Numbered from the stretch's first letter, positions 1-8,697 are shown. The stretch is DNA of 64,000 nucleotides from JBHGBM01 sp041946965 (GCA_041946965.1 JBHGBM010000035.1:18083-82082), one strand, 5' to 3'. The notes: a model not told the origin generated them from the letters alone. Numbers and translations are program-made.

Positions 1-113
1 GATAGCGGCCAACCGAGCATTCGCGTCCGTCCAGTGGGAGGTGCGGTCGCCCTAGTCGTTTCCGCTCGTGTTTTCCCGCCTGGTTTTCCCGTGTACACTG
101 GAAGTGCGCCCCT

Positions 114-959
114 ATGAACTCAGACGAGCCCCGGGAGATCGTCAGCGCACACAGCCCCGATTCCGACGACGCATTCATGTTTTACGGCCTGGCGACCAGG
201 AAGGTCCGCTCTCCGCTGGTGACTTTCCGCCACGTGCTGGAAGACATCGAGTCGCTCAATCGCAAGGGGCTCGAAGGCATTTACGATCTCACTGCAATTT
301 CTTACGCCGCGTACCCGCATCTGGCGGACAAGTACGCGCTCATGGCCTACGGTTCCAGCATCGGCGACGGATACGGTCCCCTGGTGGTGGGTTCGCACCC
401 GATGGAGCCGGGCGAACTCAAGGGCAAGCGCATTGCGGTGCCGGGAAAATTCACTTCGGCTTTCCTGACCATGCAGTTGTTCCAGCCCGATTTCGTCGCG
501 GTGGTCACGCCGTTCGACAGGATTCTGGAGGCGGTGCGCGAGGGCGCCGTGGAGGCCGGGCTCATCATCCACGAAGGGCAACTGACATACGAGCGGGAAG
601 GCTTTCACCGCGTGGTGGACCTGGGCAAGTGGTGGAAGGCCTGCCAGGGGTTGCCGCTGCCGCTGGGCGGCAACGCGCTGCTGCGGGCGCTTCCGGAGCG
701 CATCAAGGCGGAGTGCTGCCGCATGATGCGGGAGAGCATCCGGTACGCGCTGGACAATCGCGAAGAGGCGCTGGCCTATGCCATGCAGTTCGCGCGCGAT
801 CTCGACAACCGCATGGCGGACAAGTTCGTGGGCATGTACGTCAACCACTTCACCCTGGATGCCGGCGAGGTGGTGCCGGCGGCGGTGAAGCGCCTGCTCG
901 ATCTCGGCCACCAGGCGGGGCTGATCCCGCGCCGGGTGGAAGTCGAGTTCATCCGCTAA
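114..959 (+). CDS. mqnD: 1,4-dihydroxy-6-naphthoate synthase (futalosine menaquinone pathway)
   Basis: The 281-aa protein matches the MqnD family, which converts cyclic dehypoxanthine futalosine to 1,4-dihydroxy-6-naphthoate in the cytoplasm during menaquinone synthesis. Seen in the sequence: the N-terminal HSPDSDD segment (residues 13-19), GDGYGPLVV (84-92), and IIHEGQLTY (151-159), whose histidine matches the conserved catalytic His of the family. Length is normal and there is no signal peptide. The ATG is preceded by GGAAG at 100-104 and a -10-like TACACT at 94-99. No other mqn gene lies nearby, so the pathway genes are scattered. The related MqnA is a possible alternative, but the HSPDSDD start favours MqnD. 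Confidence 0.9.
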   Translation: MNSDEPREIVSAHSPDSDDAFMFYGLATRKVRSPLVTFRHVLEDIESLNRKGLEGIYDLTAISYAAYPHLADKYALMAYGSSIGDGYGPLVVGSHPMEPGELKGKRIAVPGKFTSAFLTMQLFQPDFVAVVTPFDRILEAVREGAVEAGLIIHEGQLTYEREGFHRVVDLGKWWKACQGLPLPLGGNALLRALPERIKAECCRMMRESIRYALDNREEALAYAMQFARDLDNRMADKFVGMYVNHFTLDAGEVVPAAVKRLLDLGHQAGLIPRRVEVEFIR

Positions 960-1028
960 GCCGAAGTTCCACCCGGCGCATTTCCTGTGTTCCGGTTTTT
1001 TGCGGTTTTCGCGCGTTACATTAGAGGT

Positions 1029-2291
1029 ATGCGCACCTTGCTCATGCTTTGCTGCGCGCTGGCGCCGCTGGCGGCCCAGCAATCCGTCCGTCCCAAGGAC
1101 GTCCGCGAAACCGCGAGGGAGGGCCCCGGCGCGCTGCCGAAGCTGCGCGAATACCTGAAGAATCCCGACGTGGAGGTCCGCACGGAGGCGGTGAAGCAGA
1201 TCGTGGAAATGAACAGCCCGCGCGGGCTGGATGCGCTGATTGAAGCGGCGGGAGACAACGACCCCGAGGTGCAGGTCCGCGCCACCGACGGGCTGGTGAA
1301 CTTCTACCTGCCGGGCTATGTGCGCACGGGATTCGCCGCATCGCTGCGCCGCGTGGGTTCCAGCATCAAGGGCCGCTTCACGGACACCAACGACCAGGTC
1401 ATCGAGCCCTATGTGCAGGTGCGTGCCGAGGTGATCGCCGCGCTGGGCAAGCTGGCGCGCGGGGGATCGAACATGGACGCGCGGGCCAACGCCGCGCGCG
1501 CCATCGGCGTTCTGAGGGGCAAGGCCGCGGTGCCCGATCTGCTGGAGGCCCTGCGCACCAAGGACAGCAACGTGATGTACGAATCGCTCATCGCGCTGCA
1601 AAAGATCCGGGACCAATCCGTGGCGCCGAAGATTGCTTACCTGCTGCGCGATCTCGATCCGAAGGTGCAGGTCGCAGTGATCGAGACCACGGGACTGTTA
1701 CAGAACAAGGAGGCGCTGCCGGGGCTGAAGGACGTGCTCCAGCGAGCTCGCGACAACAAGGTGCGCCGCGCCGCGCTTACGGCCATCGCCATGCTGCCGG
1801 ACGAGAAGAACCGCGAGCTGTATGCGCGCTACCTGCGCGACCGGGACGACCAGATGCGCGCCGCGGCCGCGGAAGGCTACGCCCGGTTGCGCAACGCGGC
1901 CGACCTGCCGGTGCTGGAGAAGGCCTGGGACGAGGAGACCAAGACCCACGCGCGGCTTTCGCTGGCGTTCGCGCTGGTGATGCTGGGCAAGACCGCCACG
2001 GCGGAGTTCAGCCCGCTTCAGTACCTGATCAATACGCTCAATTCGAGCGGCTACCGGGGCGAAGCCTATCCGTTCCTGGTGGAACTGGCGCGCGACGCCT
2101 CCGTGCGCCGGCAGCTTTACCAGCCCATGCTGGGCGGCACCAAGGACGAGCGCATGTACCTGGCGCGGGTGCTGGCCCGCAGCGGCGACAAGGAAGCGCT
2201 CCCCTACCTCGACAAGCTCAGCCGCGACGCCGATTCGGAGGTGGCGCGCGAGGGCCTGGACGCGCTCCGCACGCTGAAAGCGCGCCAGTAG
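1029..2291 (+). CDS. secreted HEAT-repeat protein
   Basis: The 420-aa protein starts with a short signal peptide (MRTLLMLCCALAPLAAQ), followed by tandem alpha-helical HEAT/PBS-lyase-type repeats of about 30 residues. Recurrent units such as NPDVEVRTEAVKQIVEM, DNDPEVQVRATDGLVNF and DLDPKVQVAVIETTGLL run almost the whole length. HEAT solenoids are protein-binding scaffolds, and no catalytic motif is visible. I chose the ATG at 1029 over an in-frame ATG at 987 because it puts the signal peptide at the N terminus and follows a -10-like TACATT (1017-1022) by 6 nt. The partner and exact role cannot be told from the sequence. Confidence 0.82.
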   Translation: MRTLLMLCCALAPLAAQQSVRPKDVRETAREGPGALPKLREYLKNPDVEVRTEAVKQIVEMNSPRGLDALIEAAGDNDPEVQVRATDGLVNFYLPGYVRTGFAASLRRVGSSIKGRFTDTNDQVIEPYVQVRAEVIAALGKLARGGSNMDARANAARAIGVLRGKAAVPDLLEALRTKDSNVMYESLIALQKIRDQSVAPKIAYLLRDLDPKVQVAVIETTGLLQNKEALPGLKDVLQRARDNKVRRAALTAIAMLPDEKNRELYARYLRDRDDQMRAAAAEGYARLRNAADLPVLEKAWDEETKTHARLSLAFALVMLGKTATAEFSPLQYLINTLNSSGYRGEAYPFLVELARDASVRRQLYQPMLGGTKDERMYLARVLARSGDKEALPYLDKLSRDADSEVAREGLDALRTLKARQ

Positions 2292-2318
2292 CGGTTAGTG
2301 GTAAAACAGTAGGTCGCT

Positions 2319-3242
2319 ATGACCCGTAGAGACCTGCTGGCCGCCATGGCCGCCGCTCCGCTGGCCGCCGCCTCCAAGCCCGGCCTTCCCATCTGCGCCT
2401 TTTCCAAGCACTTCCAGTGGACGGACGTGCGCGGCGCCGCCGAACTGTGCGCGGCGCTCGGCTACGACGGGCTCGACCTGACCCTGCGCAAGGGGGGCCA
2501 CGTGCTTCCCGAGCGCGTAGAGGAGGACCTGCCGAAGGCGGTCGCCATCGCCAAGGGCGCGGGACTGAGCGTCCCGATGGTGACCAGCGACATCGTGGAC
2601 GCCCGCACGCCTCACGCGGAGACGGTGATCAAGACCCTGGCGAAGCTCGGCATCCGGAATTACCGGTGGGGAGGATTCCGCTGGGCCCCGCAGGGCAGCT
2701 TGCCGGAGCAGATCGAGGGGTTCAAGGCGCGCACGAAAGAGCTGGCCGCCATGAACAAGCAGTACGGCGTCTGCGCCATGTACCATACGCACTCGGGCCT
2801 GGGCCAGGTGGGGGCGTCGTTCTGGGACCTCTACCTGGTGCTGAAGGATTTCAGCCCGGACGCGGTCTCGGTGAACTACGACGTGGGGCACGCCACGGTG
2901 GAGGGCGGGTTTGGGGGCTGGATCGCCAGCACGCGGCTGCTGCTGCCGTATATGCGCGGCATCGCGGTGAAGGACTTCTACTGGGAGAAAAACGCCAAGG
3001 GCCAGTGGCGGCCGCGCTGGTGCGCGCTCGGCCAGGGCATGGTGGACTTCAAGCAGTTCCTCGGAATGGTGAAGGCGGCCGGGTTCACCGGACCGCTCCA
3101 GCTCCACATGGAATACGACGAGCTGGGGGGCGCCGATTCCGGCAAGACCACGTTCACCATTCCCAAGGAGAAGCTGGTGGCCATCATGAAACGCGACATC
3201 GAGACGTTCAAGGCGATGTTGCGGGAGGCCGGAATGGCATGA
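2319..3242 (+). CDS. exported sugar-phosphate isomerase/epimerase-like TIM-barrel protein
   Basis: This 307-aa protein begins with a twin-arginine-type leader (TRRDLLAAMAAAPLAAAS) and then a xylose-isomerase-like TIM barrel. Visible family features are the strand-end motif VNYDVGHATVEGG, with the Asp and His of the usual metal site, and LQLHMEYDE near the C terminus with the last acidic ligand. Such proteins isomerise or epimerise sugars or inositols, and the substrate is not deducible. Its stop overlaps the start of the downstream fucosidase as ATGA, so the two are probably translationally coupled and act on the same glycan. Family placement is firm; the specific reaction is not. Confidence 0.8.
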   Translation: MTRRDLLAAMAAAPLAAASKPGLPICAFSKHFQWTDVRGAAELCAALGYDGLDLTLRKGGHVLPERVEEDLPKAVAIAKGAGLSVPMVTSDIVDARTPHAETVIKTLAKLGIRNYRWGGFRWAPQGSLPEQIEGFKARTKELAAMNKQYGVCAMYHTHSGLGQVGASFWDLYLVLKDFSPDAVSVNYDVGHATVEGGFGGWIASTRLLLPYMRGIAVKDFYWEKNAKGQWRPRWCALGQGMVDFKQFLGMVKAAGFTGPLQLHMEYDELGGADSGKTTFTIPKEKLVAIMKRDIETFKAMLREAGMA

Positions 3243-4822
3243 AGCGGCTGGCGCTCGCGCTGATGCTGGCGGGCGGGCTGGCCGCCCAGAACCGGCCCGA
3301 GCGCCTGGAATGGTTCCGCGACCAGGGGTTCGGGCTGTTCATCCACTGGAGCCTGGACAGCCAGCTTGGCTCGGTGATCAGCCACTCGATGGTGGCGGCG
3401 GATGACGGGTATCTGCGCCGCTTCATCGAGGTGCTGCCGCGCACCTTCAACCCGCGCAAGTTCCACCCGCAGGACTGGGCCGCGCTGGCGAAACTGGCCG
3501 GCGCGCGCTACGTGGTTTTCACCGCCAAGCACCACAGCGGCTTCTGCATGTGGGACACGGCCACCACGGATTTCGGGGTCATGCGCACGCCGTTCCGGCG
3601 CGATATTACGGGCGAGCTCGTGGCCGCGTTCCGCGAGCAGGGCGTGGCGCCCGGGCTGTACTTTTCGCCGGACGATTTCTGGTGGCTTTACCGCAACGGC
3701 AAGACCATCCAGCGGGGCATCCCGGAGGTGCAGCCCGCGCAGAACCCAGGGCTGATGAAGCACGACCGGGCGCAGGTGCGTGAGCTGCTGACGAAGTACG
3801 GCGACATCGACGCGATCTTCTTCGACGGCGAGGCGCAGGGCTTGAAAGAGCTCGCCTGGGAGTTGCAGCCCCACATCGTGGTGACGCGCGGCGCCATCCA
3901 GACGCCGGAGCAGTACATCCCCGGGGTGCCGCTCGACGAGGCCTGGGAGTCCTGCATCACCATGGGGACCCAGTGGCAGTACAAGCCGACCAACGAGGTG
4001 TACAAGAGCGGCGGCGAGCTGATCGGCATGCTGATCGAGACGCGCGCCAAGGGCGGCAACCTGCTGCTCAACGTGGGTCCCAAGCCCGACGGCGAGCTGG
4101 CCATCGAGCAGGAGGAGCGCCTGCGCGAGATGGCGTTGTGGAATTTCATCAACGGCGAATCGGTGCACGCGGTGCGGCCGTGGGTGATCACCAACGAGGG
4201 CGACTACTGGTTCACGAAGAAGAAGAACGAGGACACCGTCTACGTCTTCGTGAAAGAGAAGGAGCGCTGGAAGTACGGCGAGTGGAAGGACATCCTGCTG
4301 CGTTCGGTGCGGGCGACGGCCGAAACGCAGGTGAGCGTGCTGGGGCAGAACGACAGGGTGCTCGAATACCGCCCCGAGGTCACGCCGAAGACCACGTGGA
4401 AGCAGGCGGCGGATGGGCTGCATATCCGCGCCATGCGCGCGCAGCGGATTTACAACGACCGCAAGTGGCCGAACCCTGTGGTGCTCAAGGTCACCCGCGC
4501 GCAGCCGGGGCTCGCGCCGCCGCGGGTTTTCACCGGGGCATGGAAGCTGGAAGCCGGCGGCGCCGTGCTGGAGGGCGAGTTGCAGGACCTGGGCAAAGCG
4601 GCGGCGGTGGAAGTGGGTTTTGAATACCGCTCCATCCGCGGCCAGGACGTGAACGAGCGCGACCAGCCGTGGACGGCCGCGGCGTGGACGCGGCTCACGG
4701 CGCCGGGGCGCTTCCGCGCGCGCGTTCCCTGGCGCGCCGGCGGGCATTACGAGTACCGGGCGGTGATCCGGCACCCGGTCATGACGCTGTATGGGGCGGA
4801 GCGCAAGGCGGCGGTGAAGTAG
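3239..4822 (+). CDS. alpha-L-fucosidase, GH29 family
   Basis: The ATG at 3239 overlaps the preceding stop (ATGA) and opens a 527-aa protein with a signal peptide (MKRLALALMLAGGLAAQ). The GH29 hallmarks are FGLFIHWS (about residues 31-38), a KHHSGFCMWD segment with the conserved His pair, and DIDAIFFDGE, whose Asp (residue 196) sits where GH29 has its nucleophile. GGNLLLNVGPKPDG later in the barrel is also typical. The C-terminal 170 residues look like a beta-rich accessory domain. It should release terminal fucose from glycans outside the cytoplasm. The reading frame continues open upstream of 3239, but that part lies inside the isomerase gene. Confidence 0.9.
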   Translation: MKRLALALMLAGGLAAQNRPERLEWFRDQGFGLFIHWSLDSQLGSVISHSMVAADDGYLRRFIEVLPRTFNPRKFHPQDWAALAKLAGARYVVFTAKHHSGFCMWDTATTDFGVMRTPFRRDITGELVAAFREQGVAPGLYFSPDDFWWLYRNGKTIQRGIPEVQPAQNPGLMKHDRAQVRELLTKYGDIDAIFFDGEAQGLKELAWELQPHIVVTRGAIQTPEQYIPGVPLDEAWESCITMGTQWQYKPTNEVYKSGGELIGMLIETRAKGGNLLLNVGPKPDGELAIEQEERLREMALWNFINGESVHAVRPWVITNEGDYWFTKKKNEDTVYVFVKEKERWKYGEWKDILLRSVRATAETQVSVLGQNDRVLEYRPEVTPKTTWKQAADGLHIRAMRAQRIYNDRKWPNPVVLKVTRAQPGLAPPRVFTGAWKLEAGGAVLEGELQDLGKAAAVEVGFEYRSIRGQDVNERDQPWTAAAWTRLTAPGRFRARVPWRAGGHYEYRAVIRHPVMTLYGAERKAAVK

Positions 4823-4912
4823 CCCGGCCCGCCGCGCGCCTGCACAAGCCGCATTCGATTTTTCGCCGCCAACCCTCAAGCTGCGCCCTCCTCCTGCCGA
4901 TGACTGTTATGA

Positions 4913-5590
4913 ATGCCTGTTGCGGAAACATCCCGCGTGCCGGACACCGAGGCGGTCATCCTCGCGCTGGCGCAGGCCGTGGAAATGCGGGATCAGCACA
5001 CGGCGGGGCATTGCCACAGGCTGGCGCTCTACAGCGTGGCGCTGGGCAGGGCGCTGGGGCTGACCCAGGAGCAGCTCGGGGCGCTCTACCGCGGCGGGTA
5101 CCTGCACGACCTCGGGAAGGTGGCCCTGCCGGATTCGATCCTTTTCAAGCCCGCTTCGCTGAACGAGCAGGAGTGGGAGACGATGCGGCGGCATCCGGAG
5201 GCTGGAGAGGCCATTTGCCGGTTGCTGCCGTCGCTGGCGCCCGTGCTGCCCATCATTCGCAGCCATCACGAACGCTGGGACGGCTCGGGATACCCCGACG
5301 GGCTCCGCGGGCGGAGTATCCCGCTGCTGGCGCGCATTCTGCAACTGGCGGACATCTACGACGCTCTCACCAGCCGGCGCCCTTACAAGGACGCCTATTC
5401 GCGGGAGGAGGCGTTGGACATCATGCAGGAGGAGACCGACCGCGGGTGGCGGGATCCGGAGCTGATGGATTTGTTTCTCAAGCTGCGGCACGGCGTTCTC
5501 GCCGATCTGGGGGAACGTCTCCGGGAAGCGGTCCTGGATGGCGCGGGAATGGAACAGTCGCTGGCGGAATTGCAGGGTCACCTGTCGTAA
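4913..5590 (+). CDS. HD-GYP domain cyclic-di-GMP phosphodiesterase-like protein
   Basis: The 225-aa protein is essentially a stand-alone HD-GYP domain with no receiver or sensor domain. Visible motifs are the early His (HTAGHCHR), the HD pair in YLHDLGKVALPD, IIRSHHERWDGSGYPDGL with the GYP tripeptide, and ILQLADIYDALTS with the later Asp. HD-GYP proteins hydrolyse cyclic-di-GMP to GMP or pGpG at a bi- or trinuclear metal site. All expected metal ligands appear present. It has no signal peptide. It probably acts as a soluble output or partner module for a sensor encoded elsewhere. Confidence 0.88.
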   Translation: MPVAETSRVPDTEAVILALAQAVEMRDQHTAGHCHRLALYSVALGRALGLTQEQLGALYRGGYLHDLGKVALPDSILFKPASLNEQEWETMRRHPEAGEAICRLLPSLAPVLPIIRSHHERWDGSGYPDGLRGRSIPLLARILQLADIYDALTSRRPYKDAYSREEALDIMQEETDRGWRDPELMDLFLKLRHGVLADLGERLREAVLDGAGMEQSLAELQGHLS

Positions 5591-5707
5591 CGCCGCGGGC
5601 GAAGCGGGCGCGCGGGTGCTCTCCATGCCGGGGCCGCCGCTCCCTCGCGGTCGCGGCTCGGTAACGTGCTCCAGATCAGTGATATTGCGTGCAGGCCGCG
5701 GCGGCTT

Positions 5708-6148
5708 TCAGGGCTCAGAGAGCAGATCTTCCAGACGGCGCCGCATGCGGGCGGCGAGGCGCGGATCTCTGGCGCCGGTGGAGATGGCGATCTGCACGCC
5801 GCCGCGCTCGAGGCGCGCGGGTACGATGAAGTCGCATTCGCCGGGCACGTCGGCCACGTTCACGGGTATGCCGCGTTTTCTGGCTTCGCTGGCGACGCCG
5901 CGATTGACCTCGCGGTTGTCGGCGGCGGTGAACGCGAGGCAGGCGCCCTCGAGGTCGGCCGGTTCGAAGGGGCGGCGCCGAAGCTCGACGGGCAGGCTTT
6001 CGAACTCGGGCAGCCAGCGCGGCGCGACCACCACCACGCGCGCTCCCGCCTCGAGCAGGCCGCGGGTCTTGCGCAGCGCCACTTTGCCCGCTCCCGCCAC
6101 CAGCACCCGCCGGCCGCGCAGGTCGAGGTAGATCGGATAGTAGTCCAA
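5708..6148 (-). CDS. precorrin-2 dehydrogenase (siroheme synthase N-terminal, Met8p/CysG-N type)
   Basis: The protein starts DYYPIYLDLRGRRVLVAGAGK and is a 146-aa Rossmann-fold NAD-dependent precorrin-2 dehydrogenase without the C-terminal methyltransferase part of CysG. The family converts precorrin-2 to sirohydrochlorin for siroheme. VAGAGKVALRK is the dinucleotide-binding glycine motif, and AFTAADNREVN and PVNVADVPGECDFIVPA are characteristic. I chose the TTG at 6148 because family homology begins there and a -10-like TATACT (6159-6164) ends 10 nt upstream. An ATG at 6277 would add 43 residues that look unrelated and would run through the neighbouring SDR gene. The start is an inference. 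Confidence 0.83.
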   Translation of the reverse strand: MDYYPIYLDLRGRRVLVAGAGKVALRKTRGLLEAGARVVVVAPRWLPEFESLPVELRRRPFEPADLEGACLAFTAADNREVNRGVASEARKRGIPVNVADVPGECDFIVPARLERGGVQIAISTGARDPRLAARMRRRLEDLLSEP

Positions 6149-6158
6149 CTCAGTTTCC

Positions 6159-6168
6159 AGTATAGAAT
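6159..6168. promoter_or_regulatory. overlapping divergent -10 elements
   Basis: Within ten bases the minus strand reads TATACT (6164-6159), 10 nt before the TTG start of the precorrin-2 dehydrogenase. The plus strand reads TATAGA/TAGAAT (6161-6168), 8-10 nt before the ATG at 6177. The two start codons are only 29 bases apart, so the two polymerases could not both occupy this site. Promoter function is inferred from sequence only. Confidence 0.5.
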
Positions 6169-6176
6169 CGCAAACG

Positions 6177-6389
6177 ATGCCGCTCGAACTGGAATCGAAA
6201 AACGCCCTGGTCACGGGGGCCAGCAAGGGAATCGGAAAAGGAATCGCGTTGGAGCTGGCGCGGCGGGGCGCCAACATTGCGGTGAACTATGGGGCCGATG
6301 TGGGCGGCGCCGAAGCCGCCGCGGCTGAAATCTGGGTGGACAGCGGCCTCTACAGCACTCCGAACTGGCCCTACTCGGGCCAGGAGTAG
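6177..6389 (+). pseudogene. short-chain dehydrogenase/reductase with large internal deletion
   Basis: The frame encodes 70 residues. Residues 1-52 are a perfect SDR N terminus, with the cofactor motif TGASKGIG and the second strand NIAVNYGADV, up to AAAAEI. Residues 53-70 (WVDSGLYSTPNWPYSGQE) look like the end of an SDR, where a W/VDGG segment normally follows the last strand. The catalytic Ser, the YxxxK motif and roughly 180 residues between are missing, joined in frame at about 6332. It cannot be an active reductase. Its stop overlaps the 3' end of the convergent phytase gene by 19 nt. The join is either a real deletion or an assembly artefact. Confidence 0.75.
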
Positions 6390-7429
6390 ACCAGGAAATT
6401 CTGCGGCCGGCTGTTCATGACCGCCAGCAGGCCCTTGGGAAATCGCGGGCCCAATGGTGCGGAGACGACCTCGATGCCGTCGGTGGCGTCCGCGCCGCCG
6501 CGAATGCAGCGGACCATCTGAGTGTGATCGTGCGGGCCGGCAGGGCCGCCTTCGCGGCGGTACAGATGGTAGTGGGAATTGCCGTCGAGCTGGTCGGTAC
6601 AGACGATGTAACCTTTGCCGCCGGGACTGGAGTAGATGGCAATGCCTTCATGGTCTCCGGCAAATTCGGTGGTTCCGAACAGCGCCAGTTCGCGCCCGGC
6701 CTCGGGGTGGTCCGGGTCGGCGTGCCACTTGTGGATGCCGTTGGTTTCGTCGGCGTAGTAGACGTAGCCCAGCTCGTCGTCCACCGCGACAGCCTCGATC
6801 TCCTTTTTCCCGCTGTAGCTGCCGAAGCGGCGCACGGGCGTAGCGCGCACGCGGCCCGCGCCGTCGTCCTCGAGCCGGTACTGCCACAGGTAGCCCTGGG
6901 GCGGTCCGGTCTTGGGGCTGATGATGGCGAAGACGGCGCCGTCGCGCGGCCGGCGATAGAGGGCGATGCCCATGGGCTCGGCGCGTTCTCCGGTCTCGCC
7001 CGCGAGCACGGGGGCGCCGCCGCCGGACGAAAGGTCCGTGAGCGGACCACCGCCGGGCGGGATGCGGTAGATGCGCAGGCGGTGCTGCAAGCGCTCGGTG
7101 AGCACGGCGACGTCGGTAGGCTGGCCACCCACCATGAGGCCGTACTCGATGTCCACGTTATTGGGCCGGTCGAGCGGCGCGATGGTCTGGCGGATCTTGC
7201 CGTCGAGACCGTAAACCACCAGGGCGCCGTTGGGCGCCTCCTCCTTGCGGGTGCCGACGATGAGGCTGGCGCCCGGATCGGCGCGATTCACCCAGACGGC
7301 AGGGTCGTCGGGGTCGCCCCCGGTCTTTTCGGTCGCCAGCGCGGGACGGATGTCGACCGATGAGTGCCTGGACCGGGAACAGGCGCCGGTCCAAAGCACG
7401 AGCGTGAAAACGAACGCGGCTCGCAGCAT
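6371..7429 (-). CDS. beta-propeller phytase (3-phytase-like), exported
   Basis: The 352-aa protein has an N-terminal export signal with a Cys at the end of the hydrophobic stretch (LVLWTGACS), possibly a weak lipobox. The signature DPDDPAVWVNRADPGASLIVGT follows, typical of beta-propeller phytases. Further blades carry acidic calcium-site residues (GKKEIEAVAVDDELGYVYYADET; GDHEGIAIY). The family removes phosphate from phytate using calcium, in the periplasm or outside the cell, so this gene probably serves phosphorus scavenging. No phosphate-regulated element was recognised. The gene converges on the broken SDR gene and shares 19 nt with it. Confidence 0.86.
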   Translation of the reverse strand: MLRAAFVFTLVLWTGACSRSRHSSVDIRPALATEKTGGDPDDPAVWVNRADPGASLIVGTRKEEAPNGALVVYGLDGKIRQTIAPLDRPNNVDIEYGLMVGGQPTDVAVLTERLQHRLRIYRIPPGGGPLTDLSSGGGAPVLAGETGERAEPMGIALYRRPRDGAVFAIISPKTGPPQGYLWQYRLEDDGAGRVRATPVRRFGSYSGKKEIEAVAVDDELGYVYYADETNGIHKWHADPDHPEAGRELALFGTTEFAGDHEGIAIYSSPGGKGYIVCTDQLDGNSHYHLYRREGGPAGPHDHTQMVRCIRGGADATDGIEVVSAPLGPRFPKGLLAVMNSRPQNFLVYSWPE

Positions 7430-7490
7430 GGGACTATCCAGACCTGTTTATCAAATGCGGAGGCCGGGAGCAACGGAGGGCGCTCCCGGG

Positions 7491-7496
7491 TACAAT
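7491..7496 (+). promoter_or_regulatory. -10-like TACAAT just before the start codon
   Basis: TACAAT ends 7 nt before the ATG at 7504, so transcription would begin at or next to the start codon. There is no Shine-Dalgarno sequence in the gap and no clear -35 box. Confidence 0.5.
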
Positions 7497-7503
7497 CTGG
7501 TTC

Positions 7504-8697
7504 ATGGTGATTCCTCGCAGGATGTTCCTGGCCTCGGGCGCGGGCTGGACGGTGTTGCGCGCCGCGCCCTCGGAGACGGTGCGGCTCGGAGTGATCGGCA
7601 CGGGCGGCCGCGGCACGCTGGTAATGAACACGTTTCAGAAGGACGCCGCGCTGCGCGTGCGGGCGGTGTGCGACGTGTACGAGCCCAACCTGGAGCGGGC
7701 CATCTCGACGGTGAGCAAAACCGGCGCGGCCCCGAAAGCCTACCGCGACTACCGGCAACTGCTCGGCGACAAGGAGATCGATGCGGTGCTCATCGCCACT
7801 CCCGAGCACTGGCATCACCGCATGGTGCTCGACGCGCTGTCGGCGGGCAAGGACGTTTACGTGGAGAAGCCCCTGTGCCAGACCCCGGAGCAGGGTGTGG
7901 AACTGGTGGAGGCCGAGAAACGTTCGCGGCAGGTGATACAGGTCGGCATGCAGCGGCGCAGCTACGACCTGTACCAGGAAGGACGCAAGGTGGTGGCGGC
8001 GGGCACGCTGGGCAACGTGCGCATGGTGCGGTCGTGGTGGCTGAACAATTACCTGGGCGGCTCGCCCTCGACCAAGCTGGACGGCAAGCTCGATTGGGAA
8101 CAGTGGCAGGGTCCGGCGCCGAAGCGGGCCTTCGACGCGGACCGCTTCCGGCACTGGCGCCACTATGCGGACTACGCGGGCGGCATCGTGGCGGACCAGG
8201 GCGCGCACGTCTTCGACGGCATTCACATGCTGATGGGCGCGGGCGCGCCCGTGGCGGTGACGGCGGCGGCCGGGAAGCCGCACCGCCAGGGTTACGACAC
8301 GCCTGAATCGGTGGTGGCCACGGCCGAATATGCGGAGGACTTCATTGCGGTCTTCACCATCAACTACGCCGCCATGAAGTATCTCTCGCGCAACGATCAA
8401 CTCAACCACCTGGACGGCGATAAAGCCCGCATGGACATTGGCCGCGAGGAGTTCAAGGTGTACATGCAGGGCGCCGAGGAGAAGCCTGCGCTCGCGGGCA
8501 AGTCCGAGCGGGGATTCGGCTACGCCACGGATCTGCACGTGCGGAATTTCCTGGAATGTGTGCGCACGCGGCGCAAGACCACCGCGCCCATTGCGCTCGG
8601 CTTCCAGTCGGCTCTGGTGGTGCAGATGGCCAATATCTCGCTCCGGCAGGGGCGGCGCGTGCGCTGGAACCGCACCGCGGGCAGGGTGGAGCTGTGA
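7504..8697 (+). CDS. Gfo/Idh/MocA family oxidoreductase, Tat-type leader
   Basis: The 397-aa protein starts with a twin-arginine-like leader (IPRRMFLASGAGW), then the NAD(P)-binding Rossmann motif LGVIGTGGRGT. The family motif YVEKPLCQTPEQG follows, with the conserved EKP lysine. The C-terminal half is the GFO/IDH/MocA alpha/beta substrate domain, with DQGAHVFDGIHMLMG. Members oxidise or reduce sugars and related polyols, and the substrate here is unknown. The stop overlaps the GTG start of the downstream SDR (GTGA), implying coupled translation of two oxidoreductases. Tat-exported Gfo/Idh/MocA proteins carrying their cofactor are common in Acidobacteria and Planctomycetes. Confidence 0.86.
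   Translation: MVIPRRMFLASGAGWTVLRAAPSETVRLGVIGTGGRGTLVMNTFQKDAALRVRAVCDVYEPNLERAISTVSKTGAAPKAYRDYRQLLGDKEIDAVLIATPEHWHHRMVLDALSAGKDVYVEKPLCQTPEQGVELVEAEKRSRQVIQVGMQRRSYDLYQEGRKVVAAGTLGNVRMVRSWWLNNYLGGSPSTKLDGKLDWEQWQGPAPKRAFDADRFRHWRHYADYAGGIVADQGAHVFDGIHMLMGAGAPVAVTAAAGKPHRQGYDTPESVVATAEYAEDFIAVFTINYAAMKYLSRNDQLNHLDGDKARMDIGREEFKVYMQGAEEKPALAGKSERGFGYATDLHVRNFLECVRTRRKTTAPIALGFQSALVVQMANISLRQGRRVRWNRTAGRVEL

Noticed and set aside
1..113. End of a gene at the left edge
   Set aside because: No frame in the first 113 bases shows a recognisable protein end, so nothing is annotated.
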